From assembly GCA_026400375.1 (NCBI GenBank), contig JAPLPG010000329.1:1-64000 (forward strand): a stretch of 64,000 bases of DNA. The letters are read 5' to 3'. This document shows, one piece after another, positions 39,045 to 50,225 of the stretch. Source of the DNA: Novosphingobium sp. GTDB taxonomy: Bacteria; Pseudomonadota; Alphaproteobacteria; Sphingomonadales; Sphingomonadaceae. The translations under genes were made by a program, and so were the position numbers. Within the stretch, counting starts at the first letter, position 1, and the number at the start of each line of letters is the position of its first letter. A model generated the notes under the pieces. That model was given only the letters and a program-made list of their open reading frames with translations, was not told the origin of the DNA and made no database searches.

Positions 39045-39544
39045 ATGACGGACAAGTCAGTGCCAGAGGGGCCGCAAGTTGCCATCGTGATGGGCAGCCA
39101 GTCCGACTGGGAGACGATGAAGAACGCCGCCGCCGTGCTCGAAAAGCTGGGCGTGGCTCATGATTGCCGCATCGTTTCGGCCCACCGCACCCCCGACCGG
39201 CTGGTGCGCTTTGCCCAGGGCGCGCACGCCGAGGGCTTCAAGGTGGTGATTGCGGGCGCAGGCGGCGCGGCGCACCTGCCCGGCATGGTCGCATCGATGA
39301 CGCATTTGCCGGTGCTGGGCGTGCCGGTGGAATCCAAGGCGCTTAAGGGCATGGATTCGTTGCTGTCGATCGTGCAGATGCCGGGCGGCATTCCGGTGGC
39401 CACGCTGGCCATCGGCGTTCCCGGCGCGACCAACGCGGGCATTCTGGCGGCATCGATCCTTGCCACATCGGACGAGGCACTGGCGCAGCGCCTGATCGCC
39501 TTCCGCACCGCGCAGACCGATTCGGTGGCGGAGAAGCCGGTCTG

Positions 39545-39545
<1 letters not shown>
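39045..39545 (+). CDS. purE: 5-(carboxyamino)imidazole ribonucleotide mutase
   Basis: [51 protein letters not shown]. Confidence 0.97.
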
Positions 39546-41091
<1,546 letters not shown>

Positions 41092-41160
41092 CGCCGTGCC
41101 CGCCCGCGCCGAAATACGCCCCGTGATGGGAGCACAAGCATTCCGGATGGGCAGCGCCCG

Positions 41161-42084
41161 GTGATCCGCCTCAGCAGTCTTTCGCCCGTGCCCGACGCCA
41201 TGCGTGGCGGCATCGTGGCGCTGGGCAATTTCGACGGCTTTCACCTTGGCCATCAGGCCGTGGTGGGCGAGGCGATCCGCTGGGCGCGCGCCGAAGGACG
41301 CCCCGCCATCGTCGCCACGTTCGATCCGCACCCGGTGCGGCACTTCAAGCCCGATGCGCCGCCGTTCCGGCTGACCACGCTGGATCAGCGGCAGGAACTG
41401 TTTGCCGCCGCAGGGGCCGATGCCCTGCTGGTGATCCGCTTTGGTGCCGATGTGGCCGGGATGACCGCGCTGGAATGGATCGAACAGGGCCTTGTCGGCC
41501 ACCTTGGCGCTACAGGCGTGGTGACGGGCGAGGATTTCACCTTCGGCAAGGGCCGCAGCGGCAATGCCCAGGTCCTCGCCAGCGATGGCCCACGCTTCGG
41601 TCTTGCCGCGCGTGCGGTGGGACCGGTGACGCTGGAGGGCGAGGTCGTCTCGTCCAGCCGCATCCGCGAGGCGCTGCAAGCGGGCGATTGCGAAACCGCC
41701 ACCCGCCTGCTGACCCGCCCCTTCGCCATTCGCGGGCCGGTGCAGCATGGCGACAAGGTGGGCCGCACGATCAACTTCCCCACCGCCAATCTCGATATCG
41801 GCGCCTATCTGCGCCCGCGTTATGGCATCTATGCGGTAACCGGGCACTTGCCTGATGGGCGCGTGCTGAAAGGTGCGGCGAATCTGGGCATCCGCCCCAC
41901 CTTTGATCCGCCCAAGGAACTGCTGGAGCCGCACTTCTTCGATTTTTCGGGCGATCTCTACGGACAGGAAATCGAGGTGGCGTTTCACCACTTCCTCCGG
42001 CCCGAGGCGAAGTTCGACGGGCTTGATGCGCTGGTGGCGCAAATGGCGCGGGACTGCGACGAGGCGCGGCGGTTGCTGGGCTGA
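41161..42084 (+). CDS. ribF: bifunctional riboflavin kinase/FAD synthetase
   Basis: ALGNFDGFHLGHQAVVGEA, FDPHPVRHFKP, HLGATGVVTGEDFTFGKGRSGN, SSSRIREAL; GTG start. Confidence 0.95.
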   Translation: MIRLSSLSPVPDAMRGGIVALGNFDGFHLGHQAVVGEAIRWARAEGRPAIVATFDPHPVRHFKPDAPPFRLTTLDQRQELFAAAGADALLVIRFGADVAGMTALEWIEQGLVGHLGATGVVTGEDFTFGKGRSGNAQVLASDGPRFGLAARAVGPVTLEGEVVSSSRIREALQAGDCETATRLLTRPFAIRGPVQHGDKVGRTINFPTANLDIGAYLRPRYGIYAVTGHLPDGRVLKGAANLGIRPTFDPPKELLEPHFFDFSGDLYGQEIEVAFHHFLRPEAKFDGLDALVAQMARDCDEARRLLG

Positions 42085-42097
42085 AAAAGCGAAGGCT

Positions 42098-42268
42098 GTT
42101 TCGCGCAGAGGCGCAGAGGAAGCAGAGGACGCGGAGAGTTCGTGCTTGCGGCGGAGCCGCCTCCTGATTTCAAACTTTACGTTTTACAATGCGTCGCCGT
42201 GAGAACGGGCCTGAAGGCCGGGCACGACATCTTTGCGATCTCTGCTTCCTCTGCGCCTCTGCGCGAAA
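42098..42268. repeat. intergenic inverted repeat (TTTCGCGCAGAGGCGCAGAGGAAGCAGAG family)
   Basis: Left arm 42098..42130 and right arm 42237..42268 (CTCTGCTTCCTCTGCGCCTCTGCGCGAAA) are inverted; second copy at 60550..60700. Confidence 0.85.
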
Positions 42269-42332
42269 CCCTTCTCCGCACCACGCCAGAAAAATTGCGC
42301 AAAGGCCGCCGCAGCGCTAAGGCCCGCCGGTC

Positions 42333-45317
42333 ATGACCGAACCACGAGACTTCCGCCCGACCGTCTTCCTGCCGAAGACCGATTTCCCGATGAAAGCCGG
42401 GCTTCCCCAGAAGGAGCCGGTGATCCTGCAACGCTGGCAGGACGAGGGGATCTACCAGAAGGTCCGCGAGAGCCGCAAAGGGCGCGAGAAGTTCATCCTG
42501 CATGACGGCCCGCCCTATGCCAATGGCGACATGCACATCGGCCACGCGCTGAACCATATCCTGAAGGACATGGTCTGCCGCACGCAGAGCCTGCTGGGCA
42601 AGGACGCGCCCTATGTGCCCGGCTGGGACTGCCACGGCCTGCCGATCGAATGGAAGGTCGAGGAAGAGTACCGCAAGAAGAAGAAGAACAAGGACGAGGT
42701 TCCGCCGAAGGAATTCCGCGCCGAATGCCGCGCCTATGCCCAGAAGTGGGTCGACGTGCAGCGCGAGCAGCTGAAGCGCCTCGGCATCAATGGCGATTGG
42801 GACAATCCCTACCTGACGATGGATTCGCAGGCCGAGGGCACCATCGTGCGCGAACTGCTGAAGTTTGCTGAATCCGGCCAGCTCTATCGTGGGGCCAAGC
42901 CGGTGATGTGGTCGCCGGTGGAAAAGACCGCGCTGGCCGAGGCGGAGGTCGAGTACGAGGATATCGTTTCGACCCAGATCGACGTCGCGTTCGAGATCGT
43001 TGAGTCGCCGATTTCCGAACTGGTCGGCGCGCATGCGGTGATCTGGACGACGACGCCTTGGACGATCCCGGTGAACCAGGCTTTGGCTTATGGGCCGGAG
43101 GTTGAGTATGTGCTGCTGTCAGTCACGGCGGATACTGTGGGAGTTGGCGCGAACGGAGACAAGCGGGTCAACGAGGTGTTGGCGGCAGCCGGTCTCCCTT
43201 TCCATACCAACGGTATTTCCAAGTTTCTCGTTGCGAAAGACTTGAGGACTTCCTTCGCTGATCGCCTGAACAAGGCAGCAAAGGCGCTCGACTTCGGTGA
43301 CGTTGGAGCACCGTCTCTTCAAGAGTTCATCGATCCGGATTCGGATGTTGATACCTCGATCAAAGGCTCCGACCTCGCCGGAACTATCTGCCGCCACCCG
43401 ATGCACGCGCTCGGCGGGTTCTTCGCCAAGCCGCGCCCCATGCTCCCAGGCGATTTCGTCACCACCGACAGCGGCACCGGGCTTGTCCACATGGCGCCCG
43501 ATCATGGCGAGGACGACTTTGCGCTGTGCAAGGCGCACGGGATCGAGCCGGTCTTCGCGGTGCAGGGCGATGGCAAGTATCGCGAGGACTGGGGCTGGCT
43601 CGGCGGGCAGGGCTCGGTCATCAACCCCAAGTTCAACGCGCCCGATGGGCCGATCTGTTCGGACCTGCGCGAGGCGGGCGGGTTGCTGGCGGCGTCGGCC
43701 GACTACAAGCATTCCTACCCGCATTCGTGGCGGTCGAAGGCCAAGGTGATCTATCGCTGCACGCCGCAGTGGTTCGTGCCGATGGATCGGGCGATTGCCC
43801 CCAGTCCCGCTCAGGCTGAGCTTGTCGAAGCCCCGGACGAGGCCCTTCGACAGGCTCAGGGCGAGCGGACTTTGAGGGAGATCGCCACCAAAGCCATCGC
43901 CGACACGCGCTGGGTGCCCGAAAAAGGCCGCAATCGCATCGGTGCGATGGTTGAAGGGCGTCCGGACTGGGTGCTGTCGCGCCAGCGCGCGTGGGGTGTG
44001 CCGATCACGCTGTTCGTCGATCGCAAGACCGGCCAGTACCTCAACGATCCGGAAGTGAACGCGCACATTGTCGCGGCCGTCATGGCCGAGGGCGTGGATG
44101 CGTGGGACGAGGAACGGGCGCAGGAATACCTGGGCGACAAGTACAGGCTCGAGGACTACGAGCGCGTCACTGACATTCTCGACGTGTGGTTCGATTCCGG
44201 CTCCACCCATGCCTTCGTGCTGGAATCGGGGCGCTGGCCGGACCTGCAATGGCCCGCCAACCTCTATCTCGAAGGGTCTGACCAGCATCGCGGCTGGTTC
44301 CAGTCCTCGCTGCTGGAAAGCTGCGCCACGCGCGGGCGCGCACCTTATGACGCGGTGCTGACGCACGGGTTCACCATGGACCAGAAGGGCATGAAGATGT
44401 CCAAGTCGCTCGGCAACACGATCAGTCCGATTGACCTGATGCGCGATTACGGTGCGGATATCCTGCGGCTCTGGGCACTATCGGTCGATTTCACCGAGGA
44501 CCATCGCATCGGCAAGGAGATCCTCCAGGGTGTTGCCGACCAGTACCGCAAGCTGCGCAACACCTATCGCTACCTGCTGGGCGCGCTGGAAGGCTTCAGC
44601 GAGGATGAACGGCTGCCGGTGGCCGAGATGCCCGAGCTGGAGCAGTACATGCTCGGCCTGCTCGGCAAGCTCGATGCCACGCTGCGGCAGGCCGTCGATG
44701 ACTTCGATTACAACACTTATGTCCGCGCGCTGACCGACTTCTGCAACGAGGACCTTTCGGCGTTCTTCTTCGACATCCGCAAGGACAGCCTCTATTGCGA
44801 TGCGGTCACCGATCCCAAGCGCCGCGCCTATCGCACCGTGCTCGACACGCTGTTCCACGCGCTGGTCCGCTATGGCGCGCCGGTGCTGGTGTTCACGGCG
44901 GAAGAGGTGTGGGCGTCGCGCTATCCGGATGCCGATAGCGTGCATCTGGTGGAGTGGCCGGAAGTGCCTGCCGTTGAACTCGATGAAACGAAGTGGGCTG
45001 AGTTGCGTGCATTGCGTCAGTCTGTGAACGAAGCGATCGAACCGTTGCGCCGAGAAAAGGTGTTGGGATCTGGGCTTGAGGCCAAGGTCGTTGTTGGCAA
45101 TGATACGGCGCATTCTTTCTCTTGGCCTGCACTCACTGAGTTGTTCATCGTGGCGTCAGTTGAAAGAGAACATGGCAACCGAGTGACCGTCGAACGCTCT
45201 ACCGACCACAAGTGCGGCCGTTGCTGGCGCCTGCTTCCCGAAGTCGTGGAAGACGGCGCGCTGTGTGCGCGGTGCGATGACGTGGTGGCGCAGATCGACG
45301 CCGAAGTCGCGGCCTGA
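42333..45317 (+). CDS. ileS: isoleucyl-tRNA synthetase
   Basis: HDGPPYANGDMHIGHALNHILKDM, PGWDCHGLPIEWKVEE, YLEGSDQHRGWFQSSLLES, DQKGMKMSKSLGNTISP, C-terminal CGRCW...CARC zinc ribbon. Confidence 0.97.
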   Translation: MTEPRDFRPTVFLPKTDFPMKAGLPQKEPVILQRWQDEGIYQKVRESRKGREKFILHDGPPYANGDMHIGHALNHILKDMVCRTQSLLGKDAPYVPGWDCHGLPIEWKVEEEYRKKKKNKDEVPPKEFRAECRAYAQKWVDVQREQLKRLGINGDWDNPYLTMDSQAEGTIVRELLKFAESGQLYRGAKPVMWSPVEKTALAEAEVEYEDIVSTQIDVAFEIVESPISELVGAHAVIWTTTPWTIPVNQALAYGPEVEYVLLSVTADTVGVGANGDKRVNEVLAAAGLPFHTNGISKFLVAKDLRTSFADRLNKAAKALDFGDVGAPSLQEFIDPDSDVDTSIKGSDLAGTICRHPMHALGGFFAKPRPMLPGDFVTTDSGTGLVHMAPDHGEDDFALCKAHGIEPVFAVQGDGKYREDWGWLGGQGSVINPKFNAPDGPICSDLREAGGLLAASADYKHSYPHSWRSKAKVIYRCTPQWFVPMDRAIAPSPAQAELVEAPDEALRQAQGERTLREIATKAIADTRWVPEKGRNRIGAMVEGRPDWVLSRQRAWGVPITLFVDRKTGQYLNDPEVNAHIVAAVMAEGVDAWDEERAQEYLGDKYRLEDYERVTDILDVWFDSGSTHAFVLESGRWPDLQWPANLYLEGSDQHRGWFQSSLLESCATRGRAPYDAVLTHGFTMDQKGMKMSKSLGNTISPIDLMRDYGADILRLWALSVDFTEDHRIGKEILQGVADQYRKLRNTYRYLLGALEGFSEDERLPVAEMPELEQYMLGLLGKLDATLRQAVDDFDYNTYVRALTDFCNEDLSAFFFDIRKDSLYCDAVTDPKRRAYRTVLDTLFHALVRYGAPVLVFTAEEVWASRYPDADSVHLVEWPEVPAVELDETKWAELRALRQSVNEAIEPLRREKVLGSGLEAKVVVGNDTAHSFSWPALTELFIVASVEREHGNRVTVERSTDHKCGRCWRLLPEVVEDGALCARCDDVVAQIDAEVAA
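43806..43868. repeat. 63-bp palindromic repeat element lying in frame within ileS
   Basis: CCCGCTCAGGCTGAGCTTGTCGAAG (43806..43830) inverted against CCTTCGACAGGCTCAGGGCGAGCGG (43844..43868); same family as 1265..1333. Confidence 0.88.
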
Positions 45318-45835
45318 TGCTCACTCGTCCGCGTCTCGAAGGCCTTGGCCTTGCGCTGGTGATTGCGCTGGTGGACCGGGCGGTCAAGGCTGTGATGGTC
45401 GGTCCGCTGGCCCTGCGCGAACGCGGGCTGATCGAACTGCTGCCGTTCTTCGATCTGCGCTATGCCGAAAACTATGGCGTATCGTTCGGCATGTTCACCG
45501 CCACGTCGCTGGAAATGCGCTATGGCCTGATCGCGGTGACCGCGCTGATCGCTGCCGGCGTGCTGGTGTGGATGCTGCGCGAAACCGCGCGCGGCGATAT
45601 TGCCGGGCTGGCGCTGGTGCTGGGCGGGGCAACCGGCAACATCTATGACCGGCTCGTCTTCGGCTATGTGATCGACTATGCCGATCTGAACATCGGCGCC
45701 TGGCGCCCGTTCCAGATCTTCAATCTTGCCGACGTGGCGATCACGTTCGGTGTCCTGATACTGCTTGCCCGCTCGTTCAAATCGCGCGAAAAGCCCGACA
45801 ACAACGGCGACACGTCCGCCACGGAGAATGCATGA
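45317..45835 (+). CDS. lspA: signal peptidase II
   Basis: VIALVDRAVKAVM, FDLRYAENYGVSFGMF, GATGNIYDRLVFGYVIDY, FNLADVAITFGV. Confidence 0.95.
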   Translation: MLTRPRLEGLGLALVIALVDRAVKAVMVGPLALRERGLIELLPFFDLRYAENYGVSFGMFTATSLEMRYGLIAVTALIAAGVLVWMLRETARGDIAGLALVLGGATGNIYDRLVFGYVIDYADLNIGAWRPFQIFNLADVAITFGVLILLARSFKSREKPDNNGDTSATENA

Positions 45836-46251
45836 TGCGTAAAGCTGCCGCCCTCGCTCTCGTCGTCAGCGCGGCGACCTTGCTGTCTGCCTGTGGTGCA
45901 GGCGGCGGCTCGCTGTTCAACCGCGTCCGGCCCGATGAAATGGCCGTGACCCGCGCCGCGCCGCTGGTGGTGCCGCCCGATTTCGCATTGACCCCGCCCA
46001 GCCCCGGCGCGCCGCGCCCGCAGGATTCGGACACCGGCAAGCAGACGCTGGAAACCCTGTTCGGTGGCCCTTCGGCCCGCTCGAGCGTCGAGACCGACGC
46101 GCTCAACCGGTCCGGCACGGCGGCTGCCTCGATCCGCTCGACCGTGGGCGATCCGGCAACGCAGACGGTGGCCAAGGGCCAGGTCGTGCGCGATATCCTG
46201 TCCGCCCCGGAAGGCGATGGGCAGGCAGCATCGGCCGCGATCCCCAGCTGA
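45832..46251 (+). CDS. DUF3035-type lipoprotein
   Basis: Lipobox LLSAC; RPDEMAVTRAAPLVVPPDFAL is typical of DUF3035; overlaps lspA. Confidence 0.82.
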   Translation: MMRKAAALALVVSAATLLSACGAGGGSLFNRVRPDEMAVTRAAPLVVPPDFALTPPSPGAPRPQDSDTGKQTLETLFGGPSARSSVETDALNRSGTAAASIRSTVGDPATQTVAKGQVVRDILSAPEGDGQAASAAIPS

Positions 46252-46273
46252 TCTGACGTTCGATGTTCACGCT

Positions 46274-46299
46274 AAAGCCCCGCTGCGGCGGGGCTTTTT
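46274..46299 (+). terminator. Rho-independent terminator
   Basis: AAGCCCCGC-TGCG-GCGGGGCTT plus T run. Confidence 0.85.
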
Positions 46300-46309
46300 G
46301 CGTTGTGCG

Positions 46310-46996
46310 TCACACCCGCCAGTCAATCGTGCCGCGGACGTGCGCCTCGAGAAAGGCGTTGGCCTGGCTGAACGGGCGCGATCCGAAAAAGCCGTTGTGC
46401 GCCGACAGCGGGCTGGGGTGCGGGGCCTTCAGCACCAGATGCGGGCCGGTTGCCAGCCCCGGCACGCGCGACGCCTTCTTCTGGGCGTGGCTGCCCCAAA
46501 GGATGAACACCGTGGGATCTGCCCGCGCGGCCACGGCGGCAATGGCCGCATCGGTGAACGGCTCCCACCCCTTGCCCTGATGCGACCCGGCGTTCGCCGC
46601 TTCCACCGTCAGCGCATTGTTGAGCAGTAGCACGCCCTGCTGTGCCCAGTGCGTCAGGTTGCCGTGGGTGGCACGGGGAATGCCAAGGTCGGCTTCGCGC
46701 TCCTTGTAGATGTTGACGAGGCTTGGCGGCACCTTGACCCCGTCCTGCACCGAAAACGCCAGCCCGTGCGCCTGGCCCGGGCCGTGGTAGGGGTCCTGCC
46801 CGAGAATCACCACGCGCACCTGATCGAGCGGGGTCAGTTGCAGTGCAGCAAGCCGCTGGCCCCGGGGCGGGTAGACGATTTTCCCGCTGCGCTCCTCAGC
46901 CTGCAGGAAGCTGACCAATGCACGTAGAGAGGCGGCTTGCAGCACTGGCTCCAGGGCGGGCCGCCATGATGGTGGCAATTGGTCGGCTGAGTTCAT
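46310..46996 (-). CDS. ung: uracil-DNA glycosylase
   Basis: VVILGQDPYHGPGQAHGLAFSV, GVLLLNNALTVEA, FILWGSHAQKK, APHPSPLSAHNGFFGSRPFSQAN. Confidence 0.97.
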   Translation of the reverse strand: MNSADQLPPSWRPALEPVLQAASLRALVSFLQAEERSGKIVYPPRGQRLAALQLTPLDQVRVVILGQDPYHGPGQAHGLAFSVQDGVKVPPSLVNIYKEREADLGIPRATHGNLTHWAQQGVLLLNNALTVEAANAGSHQGKGWEPFTDAAIAAVAARADPTVFILWGSHAQKKASRVPGLATGPHLVLKAPHPSPLSAHNGFFGSRPFSQANAFLEAHVRGTIDWRV

Positions 46997-47154
46997 CCGG
47001 CCAAGGCTTACGCAGCCCGGTTGCAAGCCGCAAGGCATGAAAGGCTGCAGCATTTTGTGATGTGCGCTTGTGCAGCATTGGTAAATTCCCCTATGCTGCC
47101 AATGCGAAATGGTTGCGCAAGCGGCGCGACGGATCAGCTACGGATGGTGTGCGA

Positions 47155-48459
47155 ATGAAGATCGCGATGGTGGGCTCGGGCTATGTCGGGCTGGTTTCTG
47201 GTGCCTGTTTTGCCGATTTCGGACACGACGTGGTCTGCATCGACAAGGACGAAAGCAAGATTGCACAGCTGCTCGACGGGGTCATGCCGATCTATGAGCC
47301 GGGCCTTGCCGAACTGGTCTCGGCCAACGTCAAGGCGGGGCGGCTTTCGTTCTCCACCGATCTGCCCAGTGCGATCGAAGGCGCGCAGGCGGTGTTCATC
47401 GCGGTCGGCACGCCCTCTCGCCGCGGCGATGGCCATGCCGATCTCAGCTATGTCCGCGCCGTGGCAGAAGAACTGGCGGCAAGCATCAGGACGCCCACGG
47501 TGGTGGTGACCAAATCGACCGTGCCTGTCGGGACCGGTGACGAAGTGGAGCGCATCATTGCCGAAAGCGGCACCGGGGTGCAGTTCGCGGTGGTCTCCAA
47601 CCCCGAATTCCTGCGCGAAGGGGCGGCTATCGGCGATTTCAAGAGGCCCGACCGCATCGTCATCGGTGCCGAGGAAGAATGGGCGCAAGGCGTGATGAAG
47701 GAGGTCTATCGGCCGCTGTTCCTGAACAAGGCGCCGATCCTGTTCACGTCGCGCCGCAGCAGCGAACTGATCAAGTATGCCGCAAACGCCTTCCTCGCGA
47801 CCAAGATCACCTTCATCAACGAGATCGCGGACTTGTGCGAAAAGGTCGGCGGGGATGTGCAGGACGTGGCGCGCGGCATCGGACTGGATGGGCGGATCGG
47901 CGGCAAGTTCCTGCACGCAGGGCCCGGCTATGGCGGATCCTGCTTCCCCAAGGATACGCTGGCGCTGCTCAAGACCGCCGAGGATTTCAACAGTCCGGTG
48001 CGCCTGGTCGAGGCGGTGGTCAAGGTCAACGACAGCCGCAAGCGCGCGATGGGCCGCAAGGTGATCGAGGCGCTGGGCGGCGATGCCCGGGGCAAGCGCG
48101 TGGCGCTGCTGGGCCTGACGTTCAAGCCAAACACCGATGACATGCGCGATGCGCCGTCCATCGCCATCGTTCAGACGCTGATCGATGCCGGGGCACAGGT
48201 CGTGGCCTATGATCCTGAAGGGATGGAGGCCGCAGCCGCAATGATGCCGGACGTCGAGATGGTGACCGGCACGTATGCGGCGGTCGAAGGGGCCGATGCC
48301 GTGGCGCTCGTCACCGAATGGGACGCCTTCCGTGCGCTGGATTTCAACCGGGTGAAGAGCCTGATGAACGCCCCTGTGCTGGTCGATCTGCGCAATGTCT
48401 ATGACCCCGCCGAAGCGCGGGCGGCGGGCTTTGCCTATTCCAGCATCGGGCGGGTCTGA
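47155..48459 (+). CDS. ugd: UDP-glucose 6-dehydrogenase
   Basis: MKIAMVGSGYVGLVSGACFADFGHDVVCIDKDESK, NPEFLREGAAIGDF, GPGYGGSCFPKDTLAL, GLTFKPNTDDMRDAPSI. Confidence 0.96.
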   Translation: MKIAMVGSGYVGLVSGACFADFGHDVVCIDKDESKIAQLLDGVMPIYEPGLAELVSANVKAGRLSFSTDLPSAIEGAQAVFIAVGTPSRRGDGHADLSYVRAVAEELAASIRTPTVVVTKSTVPVGTGDEVERIIAESGTGVQFAVVSNPEFLREGAAIGDFKRPDRIVIGAEEEWAQGVMKEVYRPLFLNKAPILFTSRRSSELIKYAANAFLATKITFINEIADLCEKVGGDVQDVARGIGLDGRIGGKFLHAGPGYGGSCFPKDTLALLKTAEDFNSPVRLVEAVVKVNDSRKRAMGRKVIEALGGDARGKRVALLGLTFKPNTDDMRDAPSIAIVQTLIDAGAQVVAYDPEGMEAAAAMMPDVEMVTGTYAAVEGADAVALVTEWDAFRALDFNRVKSLMNAPVLVDLRNVYDPAEARAAGFAYSSIGRV

Positions 48460-48480
48460 CGGCCCCTTCCGGCTTCCCGC

Positions 48481-48516
48481 AAAAAGGGCCGCCCCATCGC
48501 TGGAGCGGCCCTCTTT
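48481..48516. terminator. bidirectional hairpin terminator between convergent genes
   Basis: AAAAAGGGCCGC...GCGGCCCTCTTT. Confidence 0.75.
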
Positions 48517-48535
48517 GCGTAACCGGCCGGTGCGA

Positions 48536-50077
48536 TCAGCGGATGCGCACCGGGGTATAGATTGGCGGCTGTCCGCGGCGCTGGATGCGCAGCAGCACGG
48601 CATCGCGGCCTTCGGACTTGGCCGTGCGCACGATCTTCTCGAAATCGGCCACCGTGGCCACGGTGATGTAGTTCGCCGAGAGCACGATATCACCGCGCTG
48701 CAGGCCCTTGGCTGCGGCATCCGACGATGCGCTGACGGCCGAGATGACCACGCCCTTGGTATCTTCGCTCACGCCAAGCTGGCGCGCGATCTGGGCGTTG
48801 AGCGGGATCGCGGCGATGCCAAGGCTGCTCTGCAGGGCGCCGGGACCGGGCTGCTGCTGCTGAGAATTGCCGGCAAAGCTGTCCTCGTCCTGCTGGGCAT
48901 CGGGATCGAAGCTCTGCTGCGCCAGTTCCTCTTCGGTCGGACGCTTGCCCACCACGGCCTGCACGGTCAGGCGCTGGCCATTGCGCAGCAATTCCACCGG
49001 AATGCGCTTTCCGGGCGTGGTGTTGGCGACGATGAACGACAGGGTCTGATCCGGCGTCACATCCTTGCCATCGACCTTGACGACCACGTCGCCCGCCTGG
49101 ATGCCGGCCTTGGCGGCGGACTGGTTCGGCTCCACCGCCTGGATGAATTCGCCGCGCTTCTTGGGCAGGCCCAGCGACGCCGCCAGATCATCGGACAGTG
49201 CCTGGATGCGCACGCCCAGATAGCCGCGTTCGATGGCTTGCCCGGCGCGCAGCTTGTCCACGATCGGTGCGGCGATCTCTGCCGGAATGGCAAAGCCGAT
49301 GCCGACCGAACCGCCGGTGGGCGAGAAGATGGCGTTGTTGATGCCGATCACATTGCCCTGCATGTCGAACATCGGACCGCCCGAATTGCCCCGGTTGATC
49401 GAAGCGTCGGTCTGGAGATACCGGTCATAGGCCGAACCCGAACCGGTGTTGCGATAGACCGCCGAGACGATGCCCTGCGTCACCGTACCGCCAAGGCCGA
49501 ACGGGTTGCCGATGGCGATCACCCAGTCGCCCACGCGGGCCTGCCGCGAATCGCCGAACTTGACGAAGGGAAAGGCCTTGGGTCCGGTGATCTTCAGGAC
49601 GGCCAGATCCGATGCGGCATCCTTGCCCACCAGCTTGGCCGGATATTCGGTGCCATCGGGCGTGGTGACGGTGATCGATTCGACTTCGCCCTGCCCATCG
49701 GCGGTGATCACGTGGTTGTTGGTCACCACATAGCCATCGGCCGAGATGATGAAGCCCGAGCCGAGCGATTGCGCCTCGCGCGTCTGCGGCCCGCTGCCGC
49801 CCTGCCCGCCGCCGAACAGATCGCCAAAGGGCGTTCCGGCAAACGGATTGTTGTTCTGCACCTTCACCCGCTGGCGGGTGGAGATGTTGACCACGGCGGG
49901 CTGCAATTGCTGCGTCAGATCGGCGAAGCTCGACGGCGCGCCCGCGCGCGGCACGACGCTGCGCATTTCCGACTGTTCGTTCTGCGCAACTTGTGCGCCG
50001 GCGGGAAGGCCTGTCACCAGGGTCAGTGCGCTGCCTGCAAGCAGCAGCGCCGAAGTTACACCATAAGCGTATCGCAC
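48536..50077 (-). CDS. degP: Do family periplasmic serine protease (DegP/DegQ/MucD-like)
   Basis: GSGFIISADGYVVTNNHVI, NRGNSGGPMFDMQGNVIGIN, two PDZ-like regions. Confidence 0.94.
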   Translation of the reverse strand: MRYAYGVTSALLLAGSALTLVTGLPAGAQVAQNEQSEMRSVVPRAGAPSSFADLTQQLQPAVVNISTRQRVKVQNNNPFAGTPFGDLFGGGQGGSGPQTREAQSLGSGFIISADGYVVTNNHVITADGQGEVESITVTTPDGTEYPAKLVGKDAASDLAVLKITGPKAFPFVKFGDSRQARVGDWVIAIGNPFGLGGTVTQGIVSAVYRNTGSGSAYDRYLQTDASINRGNSGGPMFDMQGNVIGINNAIFSPTGGSVGIGFAIPAEIAAPIVDKLRAGQAIERGYLGVRIQALSDDLAASLGLPKKRGEFIQAVEPNQSAAKAGIQAGDVVVKVDGKDVTPDQTLSFIVANTTPGKRIPVELLRNGQRLTVQAVVGKRPTEEELAQQSFDPDAQQDEDSFAGNSQQQQPGPGALQSSLGIAAIPLNAQIARQLGVSEDTKGVVISAVSASSDAAAKGLQRGDIVLSANYITVATVADFEKIVRTAKSEGRDAVLLRIQRRGQPPIYTPVRIR

Positions 50078-50225
50078 GTGGCCTGGTCCTCTTTGTCTCG
50101 GGTTGCGCCGGGGTCGGCGCGGCTTGGTACTTTCAATCCTGATTCAGCCATTCTGCGATGAACGGAGTTTGAATGGCGCCGTTCCCCGACGTTCGGCAAA
50201 ACACCATCTTCGCAAAAAACAGCCG

